Shown here in pieces: positions 1 through 11,940 of a stretch of 64,000 nucleotides of DNA. Position 1 is the first letter of the stretch, and the number at the start of each line of letters is the position of its first letter. A program made the translations under genes and the position numbers. The notes under the pieces are model-generated. The model searched no databases. It was not told the origin of the DNA and saw only the letters and a list, made by a program, of their open reading frames with translations. Source of the DNA: Actinostola sp. cb2023 (Eukaryota; Cnidaria; Anthozoa; Actiniaria; Actinostolidae); NCBI GenBank assembly GCA_033675265.1, contig JAUJYZ010000250.1, positions 248,001-312,000 of the forward strand, written 5' to 3'.

Positions 1-345
1 TAGCTAGTCCGTTCGGATCGGACGGTAAGCTATTCCGTTTGACATCGATAGCTAGTCCGTTCGGACGGTAAGCTATTCCGTTTGACATCAATAGCTAGTC
101 CGTTCGGACGGTAAGCTATTCCGTTTGACATCGATAGCTAGTCCGTTCGGACAGTAAGCTATTCCGTTTGACATCGATAGCTATTCCGTTTGACATCAAT
201 AGCTAGTCCGTTCGGACGGTAAGCTATTCCGTTTGACATCGATAGCTAGTCCGTTCGGACGGTAAGCTATTCCGTTTGACATCGATAGCTAGTCCGTTTG
301 GCGATAAGCTATTCCGTTTGACATCGATAGCTAGTCCGTTTGATG
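1..345. repeat. 43-bp minisatellite
   Basis: Tandem copies of a unit of about 43 bp beginning TAGCTAGTCCGTTCGGACGG and ending in TTTGACATCGA run from the first base to about 345. Copies differ by small substitutions and a few short internal changes. No coding potential is evident. The array is cut by the window edge, so its full length is unknown. Confidence 0.93.
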
Positions 346-367
346 TATGTGTAGTTTTGGTGGTGAC

Positions 368-680
368 GGCCGCCCATAGGTAGGGGTAGGTAGGAGTGTA
401 ATAGGTAACTGAGTAGGGGTAGGGGTAGGTAGGAGTGTAATAGGTAACTGAGTGGTGGTAGGGGTAGGGGTAGGTAGGAGTGTAATAGGTAACTGAGTAG
501 GGGTAAGGGTAGGAGTAGGCAGGAGTGTAATAGGTAACTGAGTAGGGGTAGGTAGGAGTGTAATAGGTAACTGAGTAGGGGTAGGTAGGAGTGTAATAGG
601 TAACTGAGTAAGGGTAGGGGTAGGTAGGAGTGTAATAGGTAACTGAGTAGGGGTAGGTAGGAGTGTAATGTGTAGCTAAA
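368..680. repeat. 33-bp GGGGTAGGTAGGAG minisatellite
   Basis: Repeats of about 33 bp contain TAGGGGTAGGTAGGAGTG followed by TAATAGGTAACTGAG. Some copies carry 6-bp TAGGGG expansions. Because 33 is a multiple of three, the reverse strand reads open as an 11-residue Leu/Ser/Tyr repeat, which is a by-product of the period and not a gene. Confidence 0.92.
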
Positions 681-1830
681 CCCTAAAGTTTGCATGATTT
701 TATCAGTGCGAGTATAAACAGTAAACAACTCAAGTATTTCACATGCATGCATATATATTGCCAAGACAGCACCAGAAACAGAGGGAGTCTCGCGGTAATG
801 CCCTTGGGATATGTTAATATCACTAAATCTATTCTTAGAAACAACGGAAGTGACGGACGCCAAAGGAAACATATATTTGGTACCAATAGACTCTGTCAGT
901 GGAGCTAATATATTACAAGTTGTGTATTACGTAACACAGTATGTAGTTTTACAACACTTAAAGTGGTTTGAAATACGATTTGAACAGGATGTTTTTCTTC
1001 ATTTTGAATGTTCTGATAGAGCGCGCGCAGCTCGTGTGATCATGATTTGTAAAACGCGCGGGCAGAATAATTGAAAAGGCGAAAGTGATAAAAATCAGGC
1101 CAAAAATGTCAATTTATACACAACTGATATGATGTGTAAGTTATAGAAAAAGGATAAAAGACGAGATACCACTTTTCTTCACATTTTCGTGTTGCAGGAT
1201 GCAAAACTTTGTTGCGCAATAATACCACAAAGCAGCCCAGCCATTGATATTTGCCGCCTTTTTGATGGGTTTCCTGTGGAAGAGCGCTCTTGCGCGCATA
1301 GTATGTAATGTTGAGTAACGTATAATGTTGGACTCCTTGTGCGTCCCGCAGTACATGTGTATATTAGTAGAGATTATAAGCAGCAGACGTTTTCGTCAAC
1401 ACGGACGGCGCGCGCACTGACTAAAATATAATGATGTTCGAAACGAACCTACGACGTGAAAACAGGTGAAGTGCCGTAAGTAAGTAATAGCCTTTATCAT
1501 ATGACCTGTACGGCCCTGCTCGCGCGCTCTTAATAAAACCATTGGGAAAACATCACGTGGTAAGGGCCGGACGTGTTGATGTACCCGGTCCGAAAAAAGC
1601 CGTCCGGCCCTGCTCGATTTTAAAAATTGTATTAAAAAACATAACATAATCCTCCACTTTCCTGCCATTTTTTTCACCATTTTGTTCTTTTTTAATCCAA
1701 AATCCATAGTTTCGGTTGTTATGCAGTGTTTTTCAACAACAAATTATTATTTCACGTAATAGATCATGCAATACGTCACGCGATATAATATATGCGCAGT
1801 AGAATTGCGCAGTCCAAAACTAAGGAATTA
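681..1830. other. Unassigned spacer with MITE debris
   Basis: No convincing gene was found. Around 1170-1340 the sequence resembles, partly in inverted orientation, the flank and arms of the palindrome at 1.83-2.16 kb (GATGGGTTTCCTGTGG at about 1264, an imperfect CCACAAAGCAGCCCAGCCA at about 1224). This suggests an older relative of that MITE. CG-rich GCGCGC runs occur at about 1020, 1290, 1408 and 1510. Short ORFs show no recognisable domain. Confidence 0.5.
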
Positions 1831-2157
1831 CCTTTAAAAAATGTATTTGCATACGCGCGTCTTTTTTTGATGGGTTTCCTGTGGTAGAGCGCGCGCGCGA
1901 TATGTTGGGTTCCCTGTGTATAGAAATGTATAATGTTGGGATCCCTGTGTGCGCCCTGCGCGACGCGCCCGCAATGTGTATATTGAAACAAGGTGTCATC
2001 AGTTTCACACCTTGTTTCAATATACACATTGCTACGGGCGCGTACAGGGATCCCAACATTATACATTTCTATACACAGGGAACCCAACGTATCGCGCGCG
2101 CTCTACCACAGGAAACCCATCAAAAAAAGACGGCGCATGCAAATACATTTTTTAAAT
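1830..2157. mobile_element. Palindromic MITE
   Basis: An almost perfect foldback of about 328 bp centred near 1998-2005. The left arm has TTTAAAAAATGTATTTGCAT, GATGGGTTTCCTGTGG, a GCGCGC run, TTGGGATCCCTGTGT and GCAATGTGTATATTGAAAC; the right arm carries the reverse complements. No protein is encoded. The ORFs on both strands mirror each other because of the palindrome. Confidence 0.85.
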
Positions 2158-2933
2158 AATGATAAATAGCCTCAGAACCAATGGTTGGGCTGCCTGTGGT
2201 AATACGAGAAATATTGCTCTGCAACTTGCAACGCAACAATCTGAACAATGTTGCGCGACAAGTTGCACGATTTTGTTGCCAGTATTACTGCACCTTTATG
2301 GTCTCTTGATATTGCACACTATGATTGACGTAACTCCTGATATCACTTCCTTTTCTATTTTAAACTAGGTTTGCTGGTGTTGTGGTGAGAGTAATTCGTA
2401 AGTATGCAATTATCTGATTTTCAAAAACTGATGAATGCAGATTACTTATTAATCATATGACTTGAATATGGATGGCAGAGGAAGTTAAAGATTCTGTTGA
2501 GTTTTGAATGATGTTTTAATTGAAGTGCGCGCTGACGTCATCATCACACCATCGAGCGCGCGTTGGTTTTGCTTTCTAAAGACCTAGGGGGTCGCCATTC
2601 TCGCTTTCGATTTATTTTGAAAAAACTTCAGTTACACTTGAAAAAATTGACGATTTCCAATGGTCTCCAATGTGCGCGATATTGCGGTATGTTTTATTTC
2701 GAGATGCGGTATTGCGGTATCGTCCTGGTCTGTGGTATGCGGTATTTGGCGATTTGGGGCTACGGTATACGGTGAAATTCAAATTTCTTTAGCGTATGTC
2801 GGTATTTCGGTGTTTTCCAAAACATTACTACTGTTGTTTCAAATTTCAATTTTAGATGCGGTATTACGGTATTTTTTCTTTTTTGATGCGGTATTGCGGT
2901 ATCAGCTACCCCCAGGTAGTATGGGCTCCTGCT

Positions 2934-2976
<43 letters not shown>

Positions 2977-3056
2977 AACGTCCCCCTCCTTCATATGGCA
3001 GGCTGCAACCGATTTTAGCCTGTAAATCTCGAATCGGAAGTTTAAACTGCATGTTC
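2158..3056. other. Intergenic DNA with GCGGTATT repeats and a poly-C tract
   Basis: About 2160-2300 matches, inverted, part of 1170-1250. About 2680-2910 contains dispersed short copies of ATGCGGTATTGCGGTAT. An uninterrupted C tract of about 35 bases lies at about 2935-2972, just before the left end of the large TA-flanked element. No gene supported. Confidence 0.6.
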
Positions 3057-3058
3057 TA

Positions 3059-3225
3059 CTGCGATAATCTTTGTATCGCGACCTTTCATTTGCAAACTCC
3101 AGTTGGATTTTGGGTTTTTCCGATCCGACAATCATGTGAGGGGCGGGGCTTATGCAAATGACCACGTTCGGTGTTCGCCCAGCTTCGCCATTTTGAAATT
3201 CCAAATTCTCCCGGAGCTTCAAGAC
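3059..3225 (+). repeat. Left TIR of the Tc1-like element
   Basis: 167 bp, matching the reverse complement of 26296-26462. It ends three bases before the ATG of the SAM-protein gene (3228), so the promoter and 5' UTR of that gene probably lie in the TIR (inference). It contains the GC box-like string GAGGGGCGGGGCTTATGCAA. Confidence 0.92.
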
Positions 3226-3227
3226 GG

Positions 3228-3844
3228 ATGGATTCTCAAGCGACAGAAACTATTCATATTGATTTACCAGATAGTCAGGAGACTCAAATATGGGACGACG
3301 AAAATGAAATGGTATGTGTATAAAACGTTAGAAAACTGTTCAAAGCACTCGATCAGAAAAAAGGTTCAAGGTTCACAAGAGTACATTGTAGTTGAGTAAG
3401 CTTAAGTATTTTAAAAGTGTAAATAAATATTCAAACGAGCATTTTTATATGTCGCTTTCTAGCGAGAGGTTTGCCTCTATTTGGGTACAAGAGATGGGAA
3501 GGTAATTGCCGGTGCAGAACAGACCCCGTTTATATTGCCTTACCGATGGACATTTGAGACACTACAGAAATGTATTCAAGATTATACGAAAAATCGTCTT
3601 GGTTTGAAAGACATGGAGGTATCGCAGATATACTACAACAAAAGTGGAAAGAGTCGCACAGTGGTTGCAATGCATTCGGACATGGACATTCCTGACTTCT
3701 TAGCGGAGTATCCTATGTTTACTGCTTGTGGGAAGCCTTCCAAAAAGGCAGTCATGGTCATGGCGGTCGAACTGGTGCAAGACAGAAAGCAATTGCAAAC
3801 CAGCACGCGCGTGACTCCGGCAAAATCACATATTGACGTGACCG
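3228..3844 (+). CDS. SAM-domain protein of the Tc1-like element, exons 1-2
   Basis: Exon 1 is 3228-3311 (28 codons, MDSQATETIHIDLP...), with donor GGTATGTG. Exon 2 is 3463-3844 after acceptor TTTCTAG. Phases agree: exon 1 ends in phase 0, and exon 2 ends one base into a codon that the first two bases of exon 3 (14408) complete as Gly. Exon 2 encodes a compact segment (REVCLYLGTRDGKV... to ...MVMAVELVQD) with a Trp/Phe-rich alternation reminiscent of a ubiquitin-like or PB1-like fold; that assignment is a guess. Intron 2 (3845-14407) has been enlarged to 10.6 kb by the MULE. The spliced ORF of all five exons is 561 codons without an internal stop. Role unknown; see exons 3-5. Confidence 0.75.
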
Positions 3845-3933
3845 GTAAGTAAAAAAAAAATCCAAAGTACTGTGAAGCAAGCTTATTTTAGTGTGTTTTA
3901 GAGAATGTTCCACCTAGCGTGAACTTGGGCTTC

Positions 3934-4710
3934 TTACCACCGATTTCATTACTACGCGCCCGACAGAGAAAAGTTCCTGGTGCGAGTTTGGCGATTCTCC
4001 GTTCCGTCAATCAAACACATTTGGCGAGACTACCGATTACAACCAACGGCAGCCGCAAAATGCAGACTGCAAAATGCAGACTGGTGCAGACTGCAAAATG
4101 CAGACTGCAAAATGCAGACCATAATCTTGGGATAAATAGCAGAGTAGTGCATTATTATTATTAATAAAACCTTCAAGCTTTTCGGCTTTCACTTTCGTTC
4201 AAATTCTGGCGTATGTCACATAGATATTAGATATGGCAATATCTGATAAACTTGTGGTTCTCTAGTTACTATTTTATAAAGGCTGGTTTCCTCCATTTGA
4301 TCGCTAGCCTACGATCGCCGAAAAACATTTTTTTCGATTGTGCCCGACTCAGTCTCCAGCCGTGAGCCGAGTATCGCGGGCGCAATAATCGAGAAGTGTA
4401 CTAAAAATCACACTTAAAATCATTCTAAGATAAAATAAACTTACTGAAGTAAGAATATCAATGGAACCTGTGTGAACTTTCAGTTTTATGACTATAAAGT
4501 CTTACAAACCAAACGATGACCAGTTTTCTTGGGAAATTATTTATCTCCTTATAACAGGAAGGGGGTGGGGTGGGTGTGTTTAGCCGTGTTTAGTGTTTAG
4601 CAGGTGTTAACATTATATGAGGAAAACAAAATTGCCTTAACATGATTAAGTTTGGTTGAAATAAATAAAGCGATCAGAACCAAACGCTTTCGCCTTCTCT
4701 ATCACGGCTC
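3934..4710 (+). repeat. Left inverted arm of the MULE
   Basis: Matches the reverse complement of 11941-13527 with small indels. Contains tandem short units GCAAAATGCAGACT at about 4055-4115, mirrored at about 13014-13066. No coding sequence. Confidence 0.85.
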
Positions 4711-5140
4711 CGAATGTCGAGGACACTGGCATGAGTGTATTTTGATGCATAATTTGTTATAAATAAATCAATTATTGTAGATTAGTGTTTCGTTATTCTT
4801 GTTGGTTGATTAATTAGTTGACTGTATTGAAAGATTGCAAATTAAGTTTCGGCGTACACCACGTCACTCTAGCATCTACCACAGGAAGCCCAACAACAGA
4901 ACTCCAGGCATTGCACTTGTCACGTCTTGAGTTGAGTGAGTGTCGAAGTTTTAGAAGTCTTGATTTGCTTTCAGTTTATCACTTTTTCTGACTTATAACC
5001 AAACTCATTCGTGATCAACTATCAAAGGTAAGTCTCTTTTTAACAATTTCCATGTCTTAATAGTTTTTTTAATTCACTACTGAGCTCAGTAATGAGACGT
5101 TTTGTAAAACCACGTCAAACGTTTAAAAAAATATTCATAG
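4711..5140 (+). promoter_or_regulatory. Probable 5' region and non-coding first exon of the MULE gene
   Basis: A good donor, ATCAAAG|GTAAGTC, lies at 5027/5028, and an acceptor, ATTCATAG, sits directly before the ATG at 5141. This suggests a spliced 5' untranslated exon ending at 5027. A CCACAGGAAGCCCAAC motif at about 4879 belongs to a recurring family described in the findings. Promoter position is not identifiable by eye. Confidence 0.5.
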
Positions 5141-8100
5141 ATGTCAAGAAAAAGCAGTGTTCTTCAAAAAGCACAAGAAATTGGTTTATGTCTGAGCTAT
5201 GATCCATCTGGGAATAGAAATCGCTGTTTTAATCAGTGTTTGTGTAAGTTCTTAACTCGAAATGAAGAAGAATTAATTGAAAGCCTCGAGAGCTACATGC
5301 TGGAACACGAGGCAATTCTCACAAGAACTGAGGTAAATTGACCGGATATATTTATATTTGAAAGTATATTAAAATGTTTTACTACAATCTATTCATGACC
5401 GCATAAGCACAATCACGTTGTTTTCGTTGCTTCTTCTGTCAAGATGACCATATAGAAAGAATATTTGTAGAGTAGTACTGACAGAGACGTTGGCAAGTCA
5501 GGCAAGTTCAGCGAAACAACGCGCCTCCGTAAATGACGCCGGTAATTTGGCGCCAAAATTCCAATGCCCATATATGAAAAATCCGACTCCGAAATACATA
5601 CATACATGCATACACGCATTGACACATAGACTTTATTTCAACTCGAATTATCAGTGTAGCTCTGTTGAACTGTTAAATATCTTCGAGAACAAATTATTTT
5701 AATAAAACGGAAAAAATGTAAATAACTAAAATAGTTAATCACAGTATATATCACCACTGATGTATACCGTAAACTGCCGCTTAAAAGCCCTGGGCTTATA
5801 CAAGTTCGTAAGGGTTTTTGGGTGGGCTTATAAACGGGGGGGCTTATATCCGGGGGTGCTTATAACCGGAATAAAAAAAAACGTTTCGAAATAAGCTGAT
5901 AAAAGAAGTTGAGACGGCATAGCAGTATCAAAATACCTTTCCAATCTACTGGTCAAAACTGTAACTAGTTCCGCAATCTGTCCTAATATTCAATTTGAAG
6001 TTATACCGTGTTCTGTGAAAGTGTTTATATAAACGAAACAAGGACACGTAGAGGGGGGCTTATATCCGGGTGGGCTTATAACCGGCAATATTTTGTGTTT
6101 GAAAGTACATGGGCCTATAACCGGGGGGGCTTATAAACGGGGGGGGGGGGGGGGGGGCTGGTATTTCCTGCAATTTCAACATACTTCCGAGCTAAGGTAA
6201 AACGTACTTAACGTATGTCTTCTTACTTATTTTTTCAATATATATATATACTAACAAACTATATAGTTATGACCTTTTTAATTTATACATCGATCGGGCT
6301 TTATTTTATAGCTGCACATAGAGGACAGAGCCTTTTTTGTCAATTCAGTTTTTTTTAAATTAGCGATGTTTTACGAGGCTCGACTCATATACTGGCTACG
6401 GGCTTGCATGGACTCAATAGATTTGTAGAAGTGTAAAGGATGGACATAATAAAACTGGAACGCTATATTGTGAAAAGAACATCTCCTCTTGCCAATTGAG
6501 TAAAGTATTTGACAAACATTTTCACTTCACCGGATTTTTAGTAACCCCTCCTTCTACTGGTTATCAAAATACGAAACCCCTCCTTCAGCAACCCATAAAA
6601 TCTTGTAACCCCTCCTCAAAATCACCCACCCCCTACCCACTATAAATAATGACCGCTCCCTTGGTCATGCTTTTTCTTACACATTACAGTTCTTTTCTTC
6701 AGGATGGTAATATTGTTGAGACTTCCTTATTTGAGTTTCTTTCCGACGAAGATTTTCCATTGAATGGTAACAAACGGCCACCTACTTGGCGTCAATCAGT
6801 ACTTGCGTTAAGGGATGAAATGGTTACCCACCCTGGAATACTGACAGCGGTCACTTTTTTCAACGTAGAAACCACAATAATTGATTGGCTAGGGGTAAGT
6901 TCACCATAAAGAAGAAATCCGTTACGAAGTGGTTTATATATAGACGGCTATTATTTGTATTATTTTTGTATGACAAAAATTGAGTGATCCAGACTTTCCC
7001 CTTTCTAATCGATGTAAACTCCCCTAAAATTATCCAGCCCTCTCCCCTATGCTGGTCCCATAGAAGATAGAAAGTCCCGGCCGGTTAACACCCCTCTGAG
7101 CACTAGCTGGTCTTTTTGGACTAGGGAACCCATAGCCAAAATCCCCAACACGATCATATCAAGCACGTGATATTGTAGCATTAACTTGGGTAACATGTTT
7201 CCGCATATTTTTGTAGCGCTTGGAGAATATAAAGCCACCAACACAAGGGAAAGCCAACAAGATATTCTTGGCCTACACGGGAACCCATTATATGCTTCTG
7301 GAATCAGCGAATTCTTCTAAGAATGCACATGTATGTTATTTCCAGTTCCCGAAAATATACACTGAATTTCTAGCTCCATTTCTTTAGGCTGCCTCTTCAT
7401 TTATCTGTTTGTTTACATTATTTCGTTCCAGACTAACAATTCAACAAATTCGAGTGGTTTTCCTTCTTATCCCGATGTCACAAATTTGTCTTCAGATGCC
7501 AGCCTTGACTCTGACTGCGAGGAACCCTCGAATAAAGTAAATCTATATCAAAGTTCACTAAAATTGTTTTTTTTTTTTTCATGTGCCCAATGGATAAGTG
7601 TTCGTTTTATTCATGATATGTTTTCTTCTTCCAGACTAGCAATTCTACAAATTCGAGTAGTTTTCGTTCAGCTGATCCCGTCCCCGATGTCATAAGTTTA
7701 CTGGCTTCTGGCACCAGCTCTGATTCTGATGTCGATGCCGTTTTCTTCCCTAAAAGTGCAAAGCGGGTGAAATCAGAGGTACGAATAAAAAGGGCATGTG
7801 TAGTTCCAGAATGATAAGAATATTTGTAAGCATGTACAGTTTACCTGCAGCCAAAATCAAATTCACTATATTTTAACTGTTCGGTGTTTTTTTTTAAAAT
7901 ACAGGACTCATTCCATTTTCTGTCGAAAGAACGACTTTTGGATGAAAACCAAGATTGTCAACTGAAAGATGGCTTCAAGAAAAAGGACAAGGTAATTAGC
8001 TTAACTAGTTATATGATTTGTCGGTGAACTCCTTCTTCTTCTCATTAATCTTCCTCTTATGTATTTGACTGTTGGTTTTCAGGATTTCATGGAGGAAAGT

Positions 8101-11100
8101 GAGGATAGCCAACAAAAGCCTTCAACGGATACCGAGTAAGGCAACATTATACTTTTATGTATTGCTTTCCAGTACAATTTTAATGTAAAAATGCAGTTTA
8201 AAGGCCGTTTTACAGACGAGCAAGTTTTCTTTGACAAGTTGCCATGTTCAAAAGCTAGCACACCAGTCTTTGAACAAGGCAACAGTTGGCAAGGAAAACT
8301 TGACAAGCTTGTCACAGACACATGTCAGAGTAAACTTGCTCGTCTGTAAGGGCCTTAAGGGCCTTAAGCTGAGTTTGCACAAGCAAGTTTTCCTTGACAA
8401 GGAAAAATTGGGGATGTTTTTTTGTCATCTACACGAGCAAGTTTCTCTTTTCAAGAAAAACCTGTCAAGGAAAACTTGCTCGTGTAAACTCAGCTTTAAT
8501 GCATGGTGTTTTTGCAACTGGACCATTCTTATATAACCTTAAATTATTTCTAGGTCCCCTGGAAAATTTGAGTTCTATAAAGAAAACAAGCGCATACCAT
8601 ACTATTGCCGAAATGTAATAAAAGATTTTCGTGTCAAAGAGCTTGTCGATGCATTAAAACTCAGACCTGACAATAACCGCATCTGCACGGTCCGTCCTAT
8701 TGGATGTTCAGAAAATGCCAGTTTTGTCATTGATGTCAGCAACTTTAAACATTATGACGATTACAAGTTCGACGACCTAGGATCTTTTCGTAACCATGGC
8801 AACAAATCATATGTAGTAACTCTTGGTGATGGCGTAAAAATAGATGATATAGTGCTCCAACCTCGAGGGAAAACAATTGTGCTGCAGTCTAATCAGATTA
8901 TTGTTAGAAAAACGTACTGGGTGCATTCCAAAGAGAAAGATTTCAAAAGACGAGCCTGTGAAGTGGTTAATGCACAAGGCGAACGTGGTGATCTGGTATT
9001 CCTGCAATATTTCTTTGCTGGTGATCCCCGACCAATCAAAGTAGCCTCACATGGTAAATTCAAAAGTGCATCAAAGACCTTTTATACCGACTGCTCCAAG
9101 TACAAAAGAAATAATTCGCAATAAAACTCTTAACTCAGCTGCTGGTCCGTCAAAGATATTTGACGCAACTTTTGAGATGCAGGGGGGTATGAAGAGCATG
9201 AGTGCAGTGTCCGACGTCCCAAGAGATTCACGACAAGTTCAGTACATCCGCATTAAAATCCGAAATCCAAAGAAGAATGACGAATTGGCTCTATTAATTA
9301 ATAAAGCCCAGGAGAGTAGCTTTGTACATTCTCTTCAAGTTTCCCCTGGCTTACGGTTGGTAATAGCCACTGAGGAACAAATTGATGACCTTAAAAAGTT
9401 TTGTTGTGATCCGCTCAGTTTTTCAATTCTTGGCATTGATACCACATATAACATTTCTAAGTCAAGCTATTTAACCCCCACAACCTACAAACATTTGAAA
9501 CTAATCGACAATCGTACTGGAAACCACCCAAATATGCCTGGTCCAGCACTCATCCACAACAAGTTGGATGCCTCGACCTTCCAATATTTTGGAAGTACAC
9601 TTTTAGAGATTGACAGAGACCTTGCTGATATAGTGGCAATTGGATCAGACAGAGATGCGGCTATGGATAAAGGCTTTTCACATGCATTCCCCGTAGCACA
9701 GCAGTTATCTTGTAAAAAGCATGTGGAAGATAATATTAAGAAGAAGTTAACAGATCTTGGCATATCTGGAGATGCCAGAGCAAGTTTTTTAAATGATATT
9801 TTTGGTAAAGATAGTAAACAAGAAAAGGGTTTAGTGGACTCTCTATCCAAAGAGCAATTTGACGCCAAATTGTTGGCTATACGTACAACATGGGACGAAC
9901 GGGAATGCAAAGCAAGAAAAACCGTGGAACCCAAGTTTTTTGATTATTTTAGTCGTAACATTGCAATTTCAATGAAAGAGAGAATGTTGCTTCCCATCAG
10001 GAGAAATGCAGGCCTGGGAGACAACTTTTATTACAACAACTCGTCGGAAAGTATGAATGACCGACTCAAAAAACGAATTCGACAAATAAAAAGGGATGCA
10101 CAACCATCTGGAAATGCGGAAATCTATTGTTCTCTCTCGGAGATGGTTGACGTTTACAAAGAACTTGTAGATGAATGTCGGCGAAATATCCATCGCGCCA
10201 TTATTGACCTTGGTCCCTATAGATTAGACGAAAGTGTTGCAAACAGTAAAGTTTCAGCCGAGAAATGGAGAGATTTGACCGATGCTCAAAAAGAAAAGAA
10301 AATCCAAATAATTGATCCCCTTTTTAAGATTCAAGTTGAAAATGCTCCACATTCTTCACAGAAAAACATTATCGGATGTTTTGAGGAAAGTGGCCTTCCA
10401 GGTATGTTCAAGGAAAGTTGGAACAAGGCAAACGTCATTATAGAAAGAAAAGGAGTCCAAGGTGTGCCGGGAACAGACAAAACGAAGGTCGTCATATCAC
10501 TAGGAAATCCTGAAGCCCCACATTTGGTAAAGGGAAGCGACAAGTGGAAGATGATTATTTGCGACTGCAAAGGATTTGAAAAAAATTCCTTGTGTCATCA
10601 TACTCTCGCTGTGGCACATTGCGAAGGCACTTTTCGTCACATCATTTCCAGCTGGAAGCCAAATTTATCCAGGCAGATCAACCGAGCATCCAAATACGTA
10701 GGCCAAAAACCCGGGCCAAAGAGAAAACGGCATCCGCCCGTTCAGCGACAAGTAGATGCATTTTCAGAACGAACGCAAGTCACGACGAATTGCAGCAATG
10801 AGAAGTTCTCTGTGATCTTTTTGGCGCAAACGAAGGCAACTACTTGCTATGGTTGTTCGGGAAAGTTCCGTCAAAGTGCAAGTGATCCACCTCCCCCTGC
10901 CCCCTGGGATATGGTATTGAGAAGAAAGGAGTTCAGAGTCTTTCAACCGAAAGGCTCTGACATACTGAAGATCAGTGCTAAGAAAGAGCACGTGTATTAT
11001 CATGTACGCAAACAGTGCATTTTGAAGAAAGTCGAGTCCATTTCTGCCAATGATGTAAATATACAACAAGATTTAATTAATAGGTTTGGAAGGTTGCACA

Positions 11101-11144
11101 AGGCACAACTTAGAAAAGAGCTAGGAATAGCCTTTGATGAGTGA
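5141..11144 (+). CDS. MULE transposase, seven coding exons, one frameshift
   Basis: Exons: 5141-5332, 6703-6894, 7432-7536, 7635-7778, 7905-7991, 8083-8135 and 8554-11144. All have GT/AG borders and compatible phases, giving about 1,120 residues. The last exon carries the catalytic domain. It shows MULE-type acidic residues: D in LGIDTTYNIS, D in AIGSDRDAAMDKGF with CKKHVEDNI after it, and E in NNSSESMNDRLKK. A SWIM zinc motif follows (CDCKGFEKNSLCHH), then a basic PGPKRKRH stretch that may act in nuclear import or DNA binding. The early exons are acidic and Ser/Asp-rich and I cannot assign them. One extra A in an A run at about 9055-9057 shifts the frame within the last exon; otherwise the gene is open. 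The transposase would cut and rejoin the MULE ends. The element is probably recently dead, or the shift is a sequencing error. Confidence 0.88.
5333..6702. other. MULE intron 1 with GGGCTTATA repeats
   Basis: Holds a repeat-rich block at about 5783-6160 with many copies of GGGCTTATAACCGGGGG or variants, ending in a G tract of about 24 bases near 6135-6158. Around 6540-6640 there are short AACCCCTCCT repeats. The ORFs at 5413-5702 and at 6649 upstream of the exon border are not supported as genes. Confidence 0.6.
8198..8357. mobile_element. Hairpin MITE A in MULE intron 6
   Basis: A 160-bp foldback. The left end AAAGGCCGTTTTACAGACGA mirrors the right end CGTCTGTAAGGGCCTT, and TTAA occurs at both borders. 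The internal AAACTTGCTCG and CGAGCAAGTTTTC elements are shared with MITE B. Non-coding; lies between coding exons 6 and 7. Confidence 0.75.
8364..8499. mobile_element. Hairpin MITE B in MULE intron 6
   Basis: Left end TTAAGCTGAGTTTGCACAAG, right end CTCGTGTAAACTCAGCTTTAA. Terminal inverted repeats surround internal inverted copies of CAAGCAAGTTTTCC, with TTAA at each side. Related in sequence to MITE A, a few bases upstream. Confidence 0.75.
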
Positions 11145-11940
11145 GTATGTTGTATAAGCCGCCGGCGCAACTGATCGCACTCTATACAGTTATTTCAGTT
11201 TGTTATATATTCTTATTAAGGCCGATTTTGCCTACAACTGTCGTACACAACCTGCTTACACTTGACCTTTACGTACCGTTTACACGGCTACAACGTTTAG
11301 CTCGCGACACTACAAAATCGAGTACAATTTGTTCGGTTTGGTTATAAGCTTTTCGATTTAACCATTATTGTTTCACTTTCTTGGTGGAAACCGGAGGTCC
11401 ATTGCAAGCGAGCAAAGCTTTGTTTTCACTTTCCGCCATTTTAAAGTCAAATACCTTCCCCGCGCTACCCCCTTCAGCGAAATTGTTTCAAGATACGCAC
11501 TTTTTTACCTTTTTTGTTGGATACGACTGTCGCAGTTTCGAAACATGATTCAAAATCCTACAACTTTTTTCGTGTTGTGTGCAACAGTCGTGAGCAAGTT
11601 GTAGGCTGATTTACACGAAACCGATTCGTGTCGTAAGTAAGCGCGAGCACTTGTGTGCGACAGTTGTAGGCAAAAGTCGTGCCGTCTACTGAATCACACC
11701 GCGACGTTTTACAATGTTGTATTCGTTTGAGCAGCTCTAAGTTGGAATAACCAGCAAAATGTACATAATGTATGAGATTTCTTTGAAGCGCGACTCGGCC
11801 GTTATAATCAGTGGAGGAAAATGTTTGGTCGCCTGTCAATCAAACTGTTGTTGCCACCGCAAGCTGGCGAGAAATTTCACGTTTAAGTTTGCATGGTGAT
11901 GTGACACCACTTGTCCTAGACACACAACTCATGTGTGAGC
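11145..11940. other. MULE 3' region with a degenerate inverted repeat
   Basis: After the transposase stop there is no second gene I can support. TTAAGGCCGATTTTGCCTAC with CAACTGTCG at about 11218-11243 is mirrored by GCGACAGTTGTAGGCAAAA at about 11658-11676. TACAACTTTTTTCGTGTTGT and AAGTTGTAGGCTGATTTACA lie between. This is probably an old MITE. Terminator not identifiable. Confidence 0.45.

Noticed and set aside
373..660. Telomere-like TAGGGG units
   Set aside because: Embedded in a longer minisatellite unit and not a pure hexamer array; the window does not end there.
309..872. 187-residue Leu/Ser/Tyr-rich frame on the minus strand
   Set aside because: It is the translation of a 33-bp minisatellite whose period is a multiple of three; no domain or splice evidence.
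1776..2159. Overlapping ORFs on both strands at 1.8-2.2 kb
   Set aside because: Mirror translations of one palindrome.
2760..3222. Poly-Gly and poly-Pro frames around 2.93 kb
   Set aside because: They arise from the poly-C tract and from reading through the Tc1-like TIR.
5141..6894. OTU-type protease in the first MULE exons
   Set aside because: A Cys-Phe pair (NRCFNQ) is suggestive, but the expected Asp-Gly context and catalytic His were not found.
9485..9934. 149-residue minus frame inside the MULE transposase
   Set aside because: Antisense shadow of the catalytic domain.
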